Origin: Frankia sp. RB7
GTDB taxonomy: Bacteria; Pseudomonadota; Alphaproteobacteria; Rhizobiales; Xanthobacteraceae
DNA length: 64,000 bases
Assembly (NCBI GenBank): GCA_030403585.1
Contig: JAUEPE010000029.1
Coordinates: 16,722-80,721, forward strand
Reading direction: 5' to 3'
Shown: one piece after another, positions 24,943 through 33,147 of the stretch
Layout of the letters: each line of letters starts with the position of its first letter
Numbering within the stretch: the first letter of the stretch is position 1
Program-made: the position numbers and the translations under genes
The notes under the pieces: generated by a model
What the model was told of the DNA's origin: nothing
Databases searched by the model: none
What the model saw: the letters and a program-made list of their open reading frames with translations, nothing else

Positions 24943-24956
24943 TTGATCGGGACCAA
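24943..24956. promoter_or_regulatory. Possible FixK/FNR-type box upstream of hemA
   Basis: TTGATCGGGACCAA matches the FixK-type palindrome TTGAT-N4-ATCAA at nine of ten defined positions. It lies about 140 bp before the hemA ATG, distant enough for activation of a promoter with a leader of roughly 100 nt. Low-oxygen control of hemA via FixK is known in Bradyrhizobium japonicum; that this site mediates it is inferred. Confidence 0.5.
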
Positions 24957-25028
24957 GTTTCAAATCGCACGATAGGGCGTTTTGCCCAAATGCCCCTCAC
25001 GCCCAAATGTGGGATAGCGCATAGACAC

Positions 25029-25047
25029 TAGAGCTGAAAAAGCTCTA
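25029..25047 (+). other. Stem-loop in the hemA leader
   Basis: TAGAGCT-GAAAA-AGCTCTA is a perfect 7-bp hairpin followed by AAAAGA, 44 bp before the hemA start. Another small hairpin (GGGC-GTTTT-GCCC, 24974-24986) and a perfect 17-bp palindrome (ATGTTGC-AGA-GCAACAT, 24911-24927) lie upstream. Roles unknown. Confidence 0.4.
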
Positions 25048-25090
25048 AAAAGATGCGCCCTTTTGGTCAGTTCCGTCTCAGGTTGCACCG

Positions 25091-26320
25091 ATGGATTACG
25101 CTCAGTTCTTCAATTCCGCCCTTGATCGCCTCCACACCGAGCGCCGCTATCGCGTGTTCGCCGACCTGGAGCGCATGGCCGGCCGGTTCCCGCATGCGGT
25201 CTGGCACTCGCCGAAGGGCAAGCGCGACGTCGTGATCTGGTGCTCCAACGATTACCTCGGCATGGGCCAGCACCCGAAAGTGGTCGGCGCCATGGTCGAG
25301 ACCGCAACCCGCGTAGGCACCGGCGCAGGCGGCACCCGCAACATCGCCGGCACGCATCATCCGCTGGTGCAGCTCGAAGCCGAGCTCGCCGACCTCCACG
25401 GCAAGGAAGCGGCGCTGCTGTTCACCTCGGGCTATGTCTCGAACCAGACCGGCATCGCCACCATCGCAAAGCTCATTCCGAACTGCCTGATCCTGTCGGA
25501 CGAGCTCAACCACAATTCGATGATCGAGGGCATCCGCCAGTCCGGCTGCGAGCGGCAAGTGTTCCGCCACAACGATCTCGCCGACCTCGAAGCGCTGCTG
25601 AAGGCGGCCGGTCCGAACCGGCCGAAGCTGATCGCCTGCGAGAGCCTCTATTCCATGGACGGCGACGTCGCCCCGCTCGCCAAAATCTGCGATCTCGCCG
25701 AAAAATATAATGCGATGACCTATGTCGACGAAGTCCATGCCGTCGGCATGTACGGTCCGCGCGGCGGCGGCGTTGCCGAGCGTGACGGCGTCATGCATCG
25801 CATCGACATTCTCGAAGGCACGCTGGCCAAGGCGTTCGGCTGCCTCGGCGGCTATATCGCCGCCAACGGCCAGATCATCGACGCCGTGCGCTCCTATGCG
25901 CCCGGCTTCATCTTCACCACGGCGCTGCCGCCGGCGATCTGCTCGGCCGCGACCGCCGCAATCAAGCATCTGAAGACCTCGAGCTGGGAGCGCGAGCGCC
26001 ACCAGGACCGTGCGGCGCGCGTCAAGGCGATCCTCAATGCCGCCGGCCTGCCGGTGATGTCGAACGACACGCACATCGTGCCGCTGTTCATCGGCGATGC
26101 CGAGAAGTGCAAGCGGGCCTCGGATATGCTGCTCGAAGAGCACAGCATCTACATCCAGCCGATCAACTATCCGACCGTCGCCAAAGGCACCGAGCGCCTG
26201 CGCATCACGCCCTCGCCGTATCACGACGACGGCCTGATCGATCAGCTCGCCGAAGCGCTGCTGCAGGTGTGGGACCGGTTGGGGCTGCCGCTCGGCGAGA
26301 AGTCGCTGGCCGCGGAGTGA
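25091..26320 (+). CDS. hemA: 5-aminolevulinate synthase
   Basis: The predicted product has 409 residues, the size of rhizobial HemA. It condenses glycine and succinyl-CoA to 5-aminolevulinate, the first step of heme synthesis by the C4 route of alphaproteobacteria. The N-terminal MDYAQFFNSALDRLHTERRY, the CSNDYLGMGQHP motif, TGAGGTRNIAGTHHPLV, the PLP-contacting DEVHAVGMYG and the Schiff-base lysine in EGTLAKAFG (K247) are all present. The gene is monocistronic, with a possible FixK box and small hairpins upstream. Heme from this pathway would feed the cytochrome oxidase encoded 28 kb away. Confidence 0.97.
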   Translation: MDYAQFFNSALDRLHTERRYRVFADLERMAGRFPHAVWHSPKGKRDVVIWCSNDYLGMGQHPKVVGAMVETATRVGTGAGGTRNIAGTHHPLVQLEAELADLHGKEAALLFTSGYVSNQTGIATIAKLIPNCLILSDELNHNSMIEGIRQSGCERQVFRHNDLADLEALLKAAGPNRPKLIACESLYSMDGDVAPLAKICDLAEKYNAMTYVDEVHAVGMYGPRGGGVAERDGVMHRIDILEGTLAKAFGCLGGYIAANGQIIDAVRSYAPGFIFTTALPPAICSAATAAIKHLKTSSWERERHQDRAARVKAILNAAGLPVMSNDTHIVPLFIGDAEKCKRASDMLLEEHSIYIQPINYPTVAKGTERLRITPSPYHDDGLIDQLAEALLQVWDRLGLPLGEKSLAAE

Positions 26321-26488
26321 TCGTCGTTCTGGCGAAAAGCCAGGACGACACTGGGACTGCACCTTAACGACAACGCCAGTTCCCGCGCCCGCCGGCCATT
26401 TCGCTGTCGCCTCCCCCCTCCCAACGCGCTAGATTTGCTGGGAAAATGAGAGCGGGCGCTACGGCGCCATGGGAGAAGCACGCTGGCC

Positions 26489-29400
26489 ATGCTGCACGAC
26501 TGGGGCGTGATCGCTGCCGCCTTTGGCTATATCGGCTTCCTGTTCCTGGTGGCGAGCCATGGCGACCGCCGCTCGCCGGCCGGGCGTGGCCGCGCGTCCG
26601 GGCTGATCTACCCGTTGTCGCTGGCGATCTACTGCACGTCCTGGACCTTCTTCGGCTCGGTCGGCTTTGCCACCCGCACCTCGACCGACTTCCTCGCGAT
26701 CTATGTCGGCCCGATCCTGATGATCGGCCTCGGCGCCGGCGTGCTCCGCCGCGTGATCCAGCTTGCGAAGGCGCACAACATCACCTCGATCGCCGACTTC
26801 ATCGGCGCGCGCTACGGCAAGAGCCAGGCGGTGGCGGCAACCGTAGCGCTGATCGCGATCATCGGCTCGGTGCCTTACATCGCCCTCCAGCTCAAGGCGG
26901 TCGCCTCCTCGCTCGAAGTCATTTTGAGCGAGGACCAGGCGTTCTCCCACATCCCGATCCTCGGCGACATGGCGCTGATGGTGACGCTGGCGATGGCGGC
27001 CTTCGCGGTGCTGTTCGGCACGCGGCAGACCGACGCCACCGAGCATCAGCACGGCCTGATGCTGGCGGTCGCGACCGAATCCATCATCAAGCTGGTCGCC
27101 TTCCTCACCGCCGGCATCTTCGTCACCTTCTGGATGTTCTCGCCGCACGAATTGATCGAGCGCGCAATGAAGACGCCGGAAGCGGTGCGCGCCATCGACT
27201 ATTCGCCGTCGATCGGCAACTTTCTCACGATGACGCTGCTGTCGCTGTGCGCGATCATGCTGCTGCCGCGGCAGTTTCATGTCAGCGTGGTGGAGAATTC
27301 CTCGGATGCCGAGGTCAGCCGCGCGCGCTGGCTTTTCCCGCTCTATCTGGTCGCCATCAATGTGTTCGTGATCCCGATCGCGCTCGCCGGCCTCGTCAGC
27401 TTCCCGTTCGGCGCGGTCGACCCCGACATGTATGTGCTGGCCTTGCCGATGGAAGGCGGCGCGGGACTGCTCAGCGTCGCCGTCTTCGTCGGCGGCCTGT
27501 CGGCGGCAACCGCGATGGTGATCGTCGAATGCGTCGCGCTCTCCATCATGGTCTCCAACGACCTCGTGGTGCCGCTGGTGCTGCAACGCCGGCCGGAGAG
27601 CCGCGCCATCGCAACCGATTTCGGCGACTTCCTGCTGCGGTCGCGGCGGCTTGCGATCTTCGCCATCATGGTGATGGCCTATTTCTACTATCGCGCGCTC
27701 GGCAACACCCAGCTCGCGGCGATCGGCCTGCTGTCCTTTGCCGCCATCGCGCAGCTCGCGCCCGCCTTCTTCGGCGGCCTGTTGTGGCGGCGGGCGACGG
27801 CGCGCGGCGCCATTGGCGGCATGCTGGTCGGCTTCGCCGTATGGCTCTACACGCTGTTCATCCCGAGCTTCATGGATTCCTCAACTGCAGGGATCCTGCT
27901 GCTCCAGCACGGCCCGTTCGGCATCGAGGCGCTGCGACCGCAGGCATTGTTCGGCGCCGACCTGCCGCCACTGATGCATGGCGTGGTCTGGTCGCTCTCG
28001 CTCAACATCCTCACCTACGTGCTGTTGTCGCTGGCCCGGCGGCCCTCGTCCATCGAGCTGGTGCAGGCCGATCTGTTCGTGCCCAACACGCTCGCGCCCA
28101 TCGCCCCGAATTTCCGCCGCTGGCGCACCACCATCACGGTGCAGGACATCCAGACCACGGTCGCGCAATATCTCGGGCCCGATCGTGCCCGGCATTCGTT
28201 CGAGGCGTTCTCGGCACGGCGCAACATGCGGCTGGAATCCGGAGCGCCCGCCGATTTCGAGTTGCTGCAACACGCCGAGCACCTGATCGCCTCGTCGATC
28301 GGGGCTGCGTCCTCGCGCCTCGTGATGTCGCTGCTGCTGCGCAAGCGGACCGTGTCTGCGAAAGCCGCGCTGAAACTGCTCGACGATTCCCACGCGGCCC
28401 TGCATTTCAACCGCGAGATCCTTCAGACCGCGCTCAACCATGTGCGCCAGGGCATCGCGGTGTTCGACGCCGATCTGCAGTTGATCTGCTCCAACCGGCA
28501 GTTCGGCGATCTGCTCAACGTGCCCCCGCATTTCATCCAGTTCGGCACGCCGCTCCGCGAGATCCTGGAGTTCATGGGCGTCAGCAATCCCGCCGACCAG
28601 GCCGACCGCGAGGCGATGATCGAGCGGCGGCTCGTGGCCTACACCACCGACAGCGAGCCCTATCTCGAACGCCTGCCGGAACGGCACATGGTGATCGAGG
28701 TGCTCACCAACCGCATGCCCGGCGGCGGCTTCGTCATTACCTTCACCGACGTCACGCCGACCTTCGAGGCGGCGGAAGCGCTGGAGCGCGCCAACGCGAC
28801 GCTGGAGAAGCGCGTGCGCGACCGCACCGAGGAGCTGACCCGCCTGAATTCCGAGCTGGCACTTGCCAAGAGCAGCGCGGAAGACGCCAGCATCTCCAAG
28901 ACACGCTTCCTCGCGGCCGCCAGCCACGACATTCTCCAGCCGCTGAACGCAGCCCGGCTCTATGTCACGAGCCTGGTCGAGCGCCAGCACAATGGCGAGG
29001 AGACGCGGCTGGCCGAGAACATCGACGAATCGCTGCAAGCCATCGAGGAAATCCTCGGCGCGCTGCTCGACATCTCCAGGCTCGATGCCGGCGCGATGAC
29101 GACCTCGATATCGAGCTTCAAGATGGCCGATCTGATGCGTTCGCTGGAGATCGAGTTCGCACCGATCGCGCGCGCCAAGGGCCTCGACCTCACCTTCGTG
29201 CCCTGCTCGCTGCCGGTCGAGTCGGACCGGCTGCTGCTGCGGCGCCTGCTGCAGAACCTGATCTCGAACGCGATCAAATATACCCCGCGCGGACGTGTGC
29301 TGGTCGGTTGCCGCCGCCAAGGCCCCACGCTCAGGATCTGCGTCTACGACACCGGCGTCGGCATCCCCTTGGCCAAGCGCGGTGAGATCTTCAAGGAATT

Positions 29401-29998
29401 CCATCGCCTCGAGCAGGGCGCGCGGATCGCGCGCGGGCTGGGGCTGGGTCTCTCGATCGTCGAGCGGCTGGCACGCGTGCTCAACCACGGCATCGCCATC
29501 GACGCCAACGCGGGCCGCGGCTCGCTGTTCTCCGTGAAAGTGCCGACGGCGAAGGCCGTGACGCTGACCGCAGCGGTAACGAGCGCGACGCCGCTGGCGC
29601 GCACGTCGATCGCGGGCGCGCTGATCGTCTGCATCGAGAACGACGCCGCGATCCTCGACGGCATGCGGACGCTGTTGAAGGCCTGGGACGCCGAGGTGAT
29701 CGCGGTTGCCGATCCCGAAGGCGCGATATCAGCGATCGAAGCCGCCGGCCGACGCGTCACCGGCCTGCTCGTCGACTATCACCTCGACCGGGGCAACGGC
29801 ATCGCCGCCATCCGCGACATCCGCCGCCGCTTCGGCGACACCATTCCCGCGATCCTGATCACCGCCGACCGCAGCCCCGCCGTGCAGATGGCTGCGCGTG
29901 ATGAAAAAATTGCGGTGCTAAACAAGCCGGTGAAGCCGGCGTCGCTGCGCGCCCTGCTCGGGCAATGGCGGACGCAGCAGATGGTGGCGGCGGAGTGA
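26489..29998 (+). CDS. Transporter-like hybrid sensor histidine kinase (SSF domain, PAS, HisKA, HATPase, REC; CbrA-like)
   Basis: The predicted product has 1169 residues. Residues 1 to about 540 form a sodium:solute-symporter-like membrane domain (IYCTSWTFFGSVGFATRTST, later ITSIADFIGARYGKSQ). A linker and PAS domain follow (about 645-765, LNHVRQGIAVFDADLQLICS), then a coiled coil and the phosphoacceptor helix FLAAASHDILQPLNAARLY with H813. The ATPase domain (about 915-1025) has LLQNLISNAIKYTPRG, DTGVGIP and GLGLGLSIVERLA. The C-terminal receiver has D1096 in LLVDYHLDRGNG. No HPt domain is present. This design is that of CbrA/NahK-like kinases that couple a transport-like sensor to phosphorelay. 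The signal and the partner regulator are unknown; it lies directly downstream of hemA. Confidence 0.9.
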   Translation: MLHDWGVIAAAFGYIGFLFLVASHGDRRSPAGRGRASGLIYPLSLAIYCTSWTFFGSVGFATRTSTDFLAIYVGPILMIGLGAGVLRRVIQLAKAHNITSIADFIGARYGKSQAVAATVALIAIIGSVPYIALQLKAVASSLEVILSEDQAFSHIPILGDMALMVTLAMAAFAVLFGTRQTDATEHQHGLMLAVATESIIKLVAFLTAGIFVTFWMFSPHELIERAMKTPEAVRAIDYSPSIGNFLTMTLLSLCAIMLLPRQFHVSVVENSSDAEVSRARWLFPLYLVAINVFVIPIALAGLVSFPFGAVDPDMYVLALPMEGGAGLLSVAVFVGGLSAATAMVIVECVALSIMVSNDLVVPLVLQRRPESRAIATDFGDFLLRSRRLAIFAIMVMAYFYYRALGNTQLAAIGLLSFAAIAQLAPAFFGGLLWRRATARGAIGGMLVGFAVWLYTLFIPSFMDSSTAGILLLQHGPFGIEALRPQALFGADLPPLMHGVVWSLSLNILTYVLLSLARRPSSIELVQADLFVPNTLAPIAPNFRRWRTTITVQDIQTTVAQYLGPDRARHSFEAFSARRNMRLESGAPADFELLQHAEHLIASSIGAASSRLVMSLLLRKRTVSAKAALKLLDDSHAALHFNREILQTALNHVRQGIAVFDADLQLICSNRQFGDLLNVPPHFIQFGTPLREILEFMGVSNPADQADREAMIERRLVAYTTDSEPYLERLPERHMVIEVLTNRMPGGGFVITFTDVTPTFEAAEALERANATLEKRVRDRTEELTRLNSELALAKSSAEDASISKTRFLAAASHDILQPLNAARLYVTSLVERQHNGEETRLAENIDESLQAIEEILGALLDISRLDAGAMTTSISSFKMADLMRSLEIEFAPIARAKGLDLTFVPCSLPVESDRLLLRRLLQNLISNAIKYTPRGRVLVGCRRQGPTLRICVYDTGVGIPLAKRGEIFKEFHRLEQGARIARGLGLGLSIVERLARVLNHGIAIDANAGRGSLFSVKVPTAKAVTLTAAVTSATPLARTSIAGALIVCIENDAAILDGMRTLLKAWDAEVIAVADPEGAISAIEAAGRRVTGLLVDYHLDRGNGIAAIRDIRRRFGDTIPAILITADRSPAVQMAARDEKIAVLNKPVKPASLRALLGQWRTQQMVAAE

Positions 29999-30005
29999 AA
30001 TCCGG

Positions 30006-30827
30006 TTAATAATCGGTCGATATGCTGAGCGCGCGCCACTTCTCGAGCTCTTCGAGACGGACCTTGTCCGTTGCCGCGATGGCGTTCGCAGCGTCGCTGC
30101 CGAGCGCGATGCGCAGAGGCGGACGATCCATGCCGACAAGCTGCAGCACAACGGCAGCGGCCTTGGCGGGATCGCCGGGCTGGCGGCCGTCATAGTCGCG
30201 CTGCATCCTGACGGCTGCACCGACGACGGCGTCATACTCCGCGCGGCCTTCGTCCGTGTCATGCGCGGCCTGGGCGAAGCCGGTTCGGAAGCCGCCGGGC
30301 TCGACGATCGTCACGTGCACGCCGATCAGCGCCATCTCGCGTGCCAGCGATTCCGAGAACCCCTCGATGCCCCATTTCGCAGCCGAATACGCCGCGCGGG
30401 CCGGCGCGCCGATCCGCCCGCCGACCGAGGAGAATTGCACGATGTGCCCGCGGCGCTGCCGGCGCAGCACGGGGATCGCCGCTTTGGTGACGATGATGGT
30501 GCCAAACAAATTGGCGTCGATCTGCTGACGGAATGAGTCCAGGCTCGTGTCCTCGACCGATCCGAGTTCGCCATAGCCAGCATTGTTCACGACCACGTCG
30601 ACGCCGCCGAACGCTTCGACGGCAAGGCCGATCGCAGCTTGCGCCGCCGCTTCGTCGGTCACGTCGAGCGTTGCAAGCCGCAGCCTCTCACCAAAGCGCC
30701 CTAGCAACGGTTCGAGCGGACCGAGATTGCGGGCCGTTGCAACCACCTGGTCTCCCGCCACGAGTGCGGCTTCCGTGATGGCACGGCCAAGCCCGCGCGA
30801 GCTGCCGCTGATGAACCATGTCTTCAC
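30006..30827 (-). CDS. Short-chain dehydrogenase/reductase
   Basis: The predicted product has 273 residues. It starts with GTG, supported by a strong AGGAGG upstream. The nucleotide-binding motif is ISGSSRGLGRAI (residues 6-17), followed by NNAG (81-84) and the catalytic triad S133/S134, Y147 and K151 in YSAAK. It is a classical SDR that uses NAD(P)H to reduce or oxidise an alcohol/carbonyl. It is the last gene of the leftward Ohr-epoxide hydrolase-P460 operon, starting 12 bp after the cytochrome gene, which suggests handling of reactive carbonyls or alcohols. Confidence 0.9.
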   Translation of the reverse strand: MKTWFISGSSRGLGRAITEAALVAGDQVVATARNLGPLEPLLGRFGERLRLATLDVTDEAAAQAAIGLAVEAFGGVDVVVNNAGYGELGSVEDTSLDSFRQQIDANLFGTIIVTKAAIPVLRRQRRGHIVQFSSVGGRIGAPARAAYSAAKWGIEGFSESLAREMALIGVHVTIVEPGGFRTGFAQAAHDTDEGRAEYDAVVGAAVRMQRDYDGRQPGDPAKAAAVVLQLVGMDRPPLRIALGSDAANAIAATDKVRLEELEKWRALSISTDY

Positions 30828-30839
30828 GATGAGACCTCC

Positions 30840-31394
30840 TTAGGGCGCAAGCCGCGTGAAGACGTAATCATGGCCCTTGGCACGAGCCTCATGGCAGGCA
30901 AAGCAGGTGCGGTGCTGCGCCTCGTCAACCGGCTTGCCGTTGATGAAGCGACCAAAGCCCCAGCCGCCGGTGGCGGCATACTTTTTCGAATCCTTGACCA
31001 TGACCTGAACCGTGGTCGCAGCGCCCGGAATGGTCGCGGATGCGAAGTCGGGAGACTGCGTGCGCTTCCAGGCGCGCTTCACAAAAATGGTGCCGTCGGG
31101 GAACGGAAGCTTGCCGTCCTGATAGGCATCGATTGCTGTCTGGTTGCCGACGACGGCACGCAGCTCGTTCAGGGGCGCTGCCTCCTCGGCCGGCGCGATC
31201 AGCTCCCACTGCTTGTAGCCTGCGGGAATTGTGACGCCGAAGATCGGCGAGGCAGCTGCCGTCGCAGGGCCTTCCGCAAGCGCGATCGAGACCAGATAGG
31301 GCACGCAGGTCAGGATAACGACGAGCAGGAGCACCGCCAACGTGATGACCGTGATGGTAGAGGATTTTTTCTTTTCAGTTCCGATGGACGTCAT
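30840..31394 (-). CDS. Membrane-anchored cytochrome P460 family protein
   Basis: The predicted product has 184 residues. An N-terminal membrane anchor (about 12-38) is followed by a periplasmic domain with the P460 pattern: YKQWELIAP near 60, PDGTIFVKRAWKR, VQVMVKDSKKYAATGGWGFG and a single c-heme site CFACH (C164, C167, H168) followed by HDYVFTR near the end. Known cytochromes P460 oxidise hydroxylamine or detoxify nitrogen oxides, with a heme-lysine cross-link. Many relatives in non-nitrifiers lack proven activity. Here it lies in an operon with peroxide- and epoxide-handling enzymes. Confidence 0.88.
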   Translation of the reverse strand: MTSIGTEKKKSSTITVITLAVLLLVVILTCVPYLVSIALAEGPATAAASPIFGVTIPAGYKQWELIAPAEEAAPLNELRAVVGNQTAIDAYQDGKLPFPDGTIFVKRAWKRTQSPDFASATIPGAATTVQVMVKDSKKYAATGGWGFGRFINGKPVDEAQHRTCFACHEARAKGHDYVFTRLAP

Positions 31395-31466
31395 GACGTT
31401 TCTTCAAGCTGGGATCGCGGCCTATCCCCGGTCCAGTCGCGCCGGACCGCGGTTTTGAGCGAACGA

Positions 31467-32498
31467 TCAGGCGCCGCCGTCGGCATCGATCACGGCCTTG
31501 GCAAAGGCTTGCGGGGCTTCCTGCGGCAGATTGTGCCCGATGCCGCCGGTGACCAGACGATAATCGTAGCGCCCCGAGAACCTCTTGGCGTAGGCGCTCG
31601 AGTCGGGATGCGGCGCGCCGTTGGCATCGCCCTCCATCGTGATCGTCGGGACGTCGATGACCGGAATTGCCGCGAGCTTTTTCTCGATCTCCTCGTACTT
31701 CGCTTCGCCCTTAACAAGGCCAAGCCGCCAGCGGTAATTGTGGATCGTGATCGCGACGTGATCCTTGTTCCCGAAGGCCTTCGCACTGCGATCGAAGGTG
31801 GCGTCGTCGAACTTCCACTGCGGCGAGGCCAGCTTCCAGATCAGCTTTGCGAAATCATGCGTATACTTCTCGTAGCCGGCGCGGCCCCGCTCGGTGGCGA
31901 AATAGAACTGATACCACCATTGCAACTCGGCCGCCGGCGGCAGCGGCGCGTTGCCGGCAGCCTGGCTGGAGATCAGATAGCCGCTCACAGACACCAGCGC
32001 ACGACAACGCTCCGGCCACAGTGCCGCGATGATATCGGCGGTGCGCGCGCCCCAATCGAAGCCGGCGACGACCGCCTTCTTGATGTCGAGCGCGTCCATC
32101 AGCGCGATGATGTCGACGGCCAGCGCGGCCGGCTCGCCGTTGCGCAGCGTCTCGCTGGAGAGGAAGTGCGTCGAGCCATAGCCGCGCAAATAGGGGACGA
32201 TGACGCGATAGCCGGCCTCCGCCAGGATCGGCGCGACATCGACGAAGCTGTGAATATCGTAGGGCCAGCCGTGCAGCAGGATCGCCACCGGGCCGGTCGC
32301 GGGACCGGCTTCGGCATAGCCAACGTTTAGCACACCGGCATTGATCTGCTTGATCGTGCCGAACGAGGCGTTTGTTGCGGAGGATCGCGGCGTCTCGGTT
32401 TCAGCGCGCGCAAGGTCGATCACGCCGAGCCCGATTGCGACGGTCCCGGCGGCGACACCGAGAAACTGGCGGCGATGCTGGTCGATAATCTGTGTCAT
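31467..32498 (-). CDS. Tat-exported epoxide hydrolase-like alpha/beta hydrolase
   Basis: The predicted product has 343 residues. The N-terminus carries a twin-arginine signal (RRQFLGVAAGTVAIGLGV, cleavage near ARA/E), so it folds before export to the periplasm. The catalytic layout is of the epoxide hydrolase/haloalkane dehalogenase branch: HGWP at 76-79 as oxyanion hole and the nucleophile elbow GFDWGA with Asp148 rather than serine. The C-terminal histidine is in GGIGHNLPQEAP. It would add water to an epoxide or dehalogenate a substrate in the periplasm. It is followed by the P460 gene and preceded by ohr. Confidence 0.88.
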   Translation of the reverse strand: MTQIIDQHRRQFLGVAAGTVAIGLGVIDLARAETETPRSSATNASFGTIKQINAGVLNVGYAEAGPATGPVAILLHGWPYDIHSFVDVAPILAEAGYRVIVPYLRGYGSTHFLSSETLRNGEPAALAVDIIALMDALDIKKAVVAGFDWGARTADIIAALWPERCRALVSVSGYLISSQAAGNAPLPPAAELQWWYQFYFATERGRAGYEKYTHDFAKLIWKLASPQWKFDDATFDRSAKAFGNKDHVAITIHNYRWRLGLVKGEAKYEEIEKKLAAIPVIDVPTITMEGDANGAPHPDSSAYAKRFSGRYDYRLVTGGIGHNLPQEAPQAFAKAVIDADGGA

Positions 32499-32531
32499 GA
32501 TCTCTTGCCTCGTTGATGGTTGTCGGAATCG

Positions 32532-32951
32532 TCAGATCAGATCGACGGTCACGTCGATGTTGCCGCGAACGGCCTTGGAATAAGGACAGGTCTGGTGCGC
32601 CTCATCGATGAGATCGCGCGCGACGTCGCGATCGAGGCCGGGCAGGCTGACACCGAGGCGCGCCCTGAGCGCGTAGGCACCTTCGTCGAGGACGAGGTCG
32701 ATCTCCGCATCGATCGCGCTTTTGCTTGGAAGCACGATTTTGCGTTTGCTGGCAGCGATCTCCATCGCGCCTTCGAAACATGCTGACCACCCGGCCGCGA
32801 ACAATTGCTCGGGATTGGTGCCGATGCTCGCGCCGCCCGGCGGCGACAGCCGCACGTCGAGGCGGCCATCCGAACTGCGGGACATGCCGTCCTGGCGTCC
32901 CCCGGCGGTGTGGGTCCGGGCCGTGTAGAGCAGCTTTTCGGTTTGGCTCAT
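32532..32951 (-). CDS. ohr: Organic hydroperoxide resistance protein (Ohr/OsmC family)
   Basis: The predicted product has 139 residues from ATG 32951, which has AAGGAGA upstream. The two redox cysteines are C58 in GWSACFEGAM and C122 in CPYSKAVRGN, the Ohr pattern, with the usual start of the fold (LLYTARTHTAGGR) and SPPGG near 36-40. Ohr reduces organic and lipid hydroperoxides with reducing power from lipoylated enzymes in the cytoplasm. It is the first gene of the leftward operon. The usual OhrR repressor is not adjacent; instead a winged-helix/ATPase regulator is divergent. Confidence 0.9.
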   Translation of the reverse strand: MSQTEKLLYTARTHTAGGRQDGMSRSSDGRLDVRLSPPGGASIGTNPEQLFAAGWSACFEGAMEIAASKRKIVLPSKSAIDAEIDLVLDEGAYALRARLGVSLPGLDRDVARDLIDEAHQTCPYSKAVRGNIDVTVDLI

Positions 32952-33012
32952 GAGTGTCTCCTTGACGTCACGCAACTGACTATCAGCGACCACGCCGGGA
33001 GACCCGTTTAGT

Positions 33013-33030
33013 GTTGTGAGAAGTTGTGAG
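33013..33030. promoter_or_regulatory. 10-bp-periodic direct repeat in the ohr/regulator divergent promoter
   Basis: GTTGTGAG occurs twice (33013-33020 and 33023-33030), separated by AA, so the unit repeats each 10 bp. Direct repeats at one helical turn are the typical target of OmpR-type winged helices such as the one at the N-terminus of the divergent regulator. Its role as operator is inferred. Confidence 0.45.
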
Positions 33031-33147
33031 GCGCGCAGGGAACCGGGTTACGAGGCCTGCAAGCGCGGTCTGATGCCGATGCAAAGCCGGCCTTGCCGGA
33101 TTGCTGCGCGCTGGGTATCCGGTTCTGCAAATGAGCAAGATTTCGTG

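Noticed and set aside
26446..29385. A 979-codon frame overlapping the hybrid kinase on the same strand
   Set aside because: It is the +1 shadow of the kinase gene, very Arg/Pro/Ala-rich, with no domain. The kinase frame has all expected motifs.
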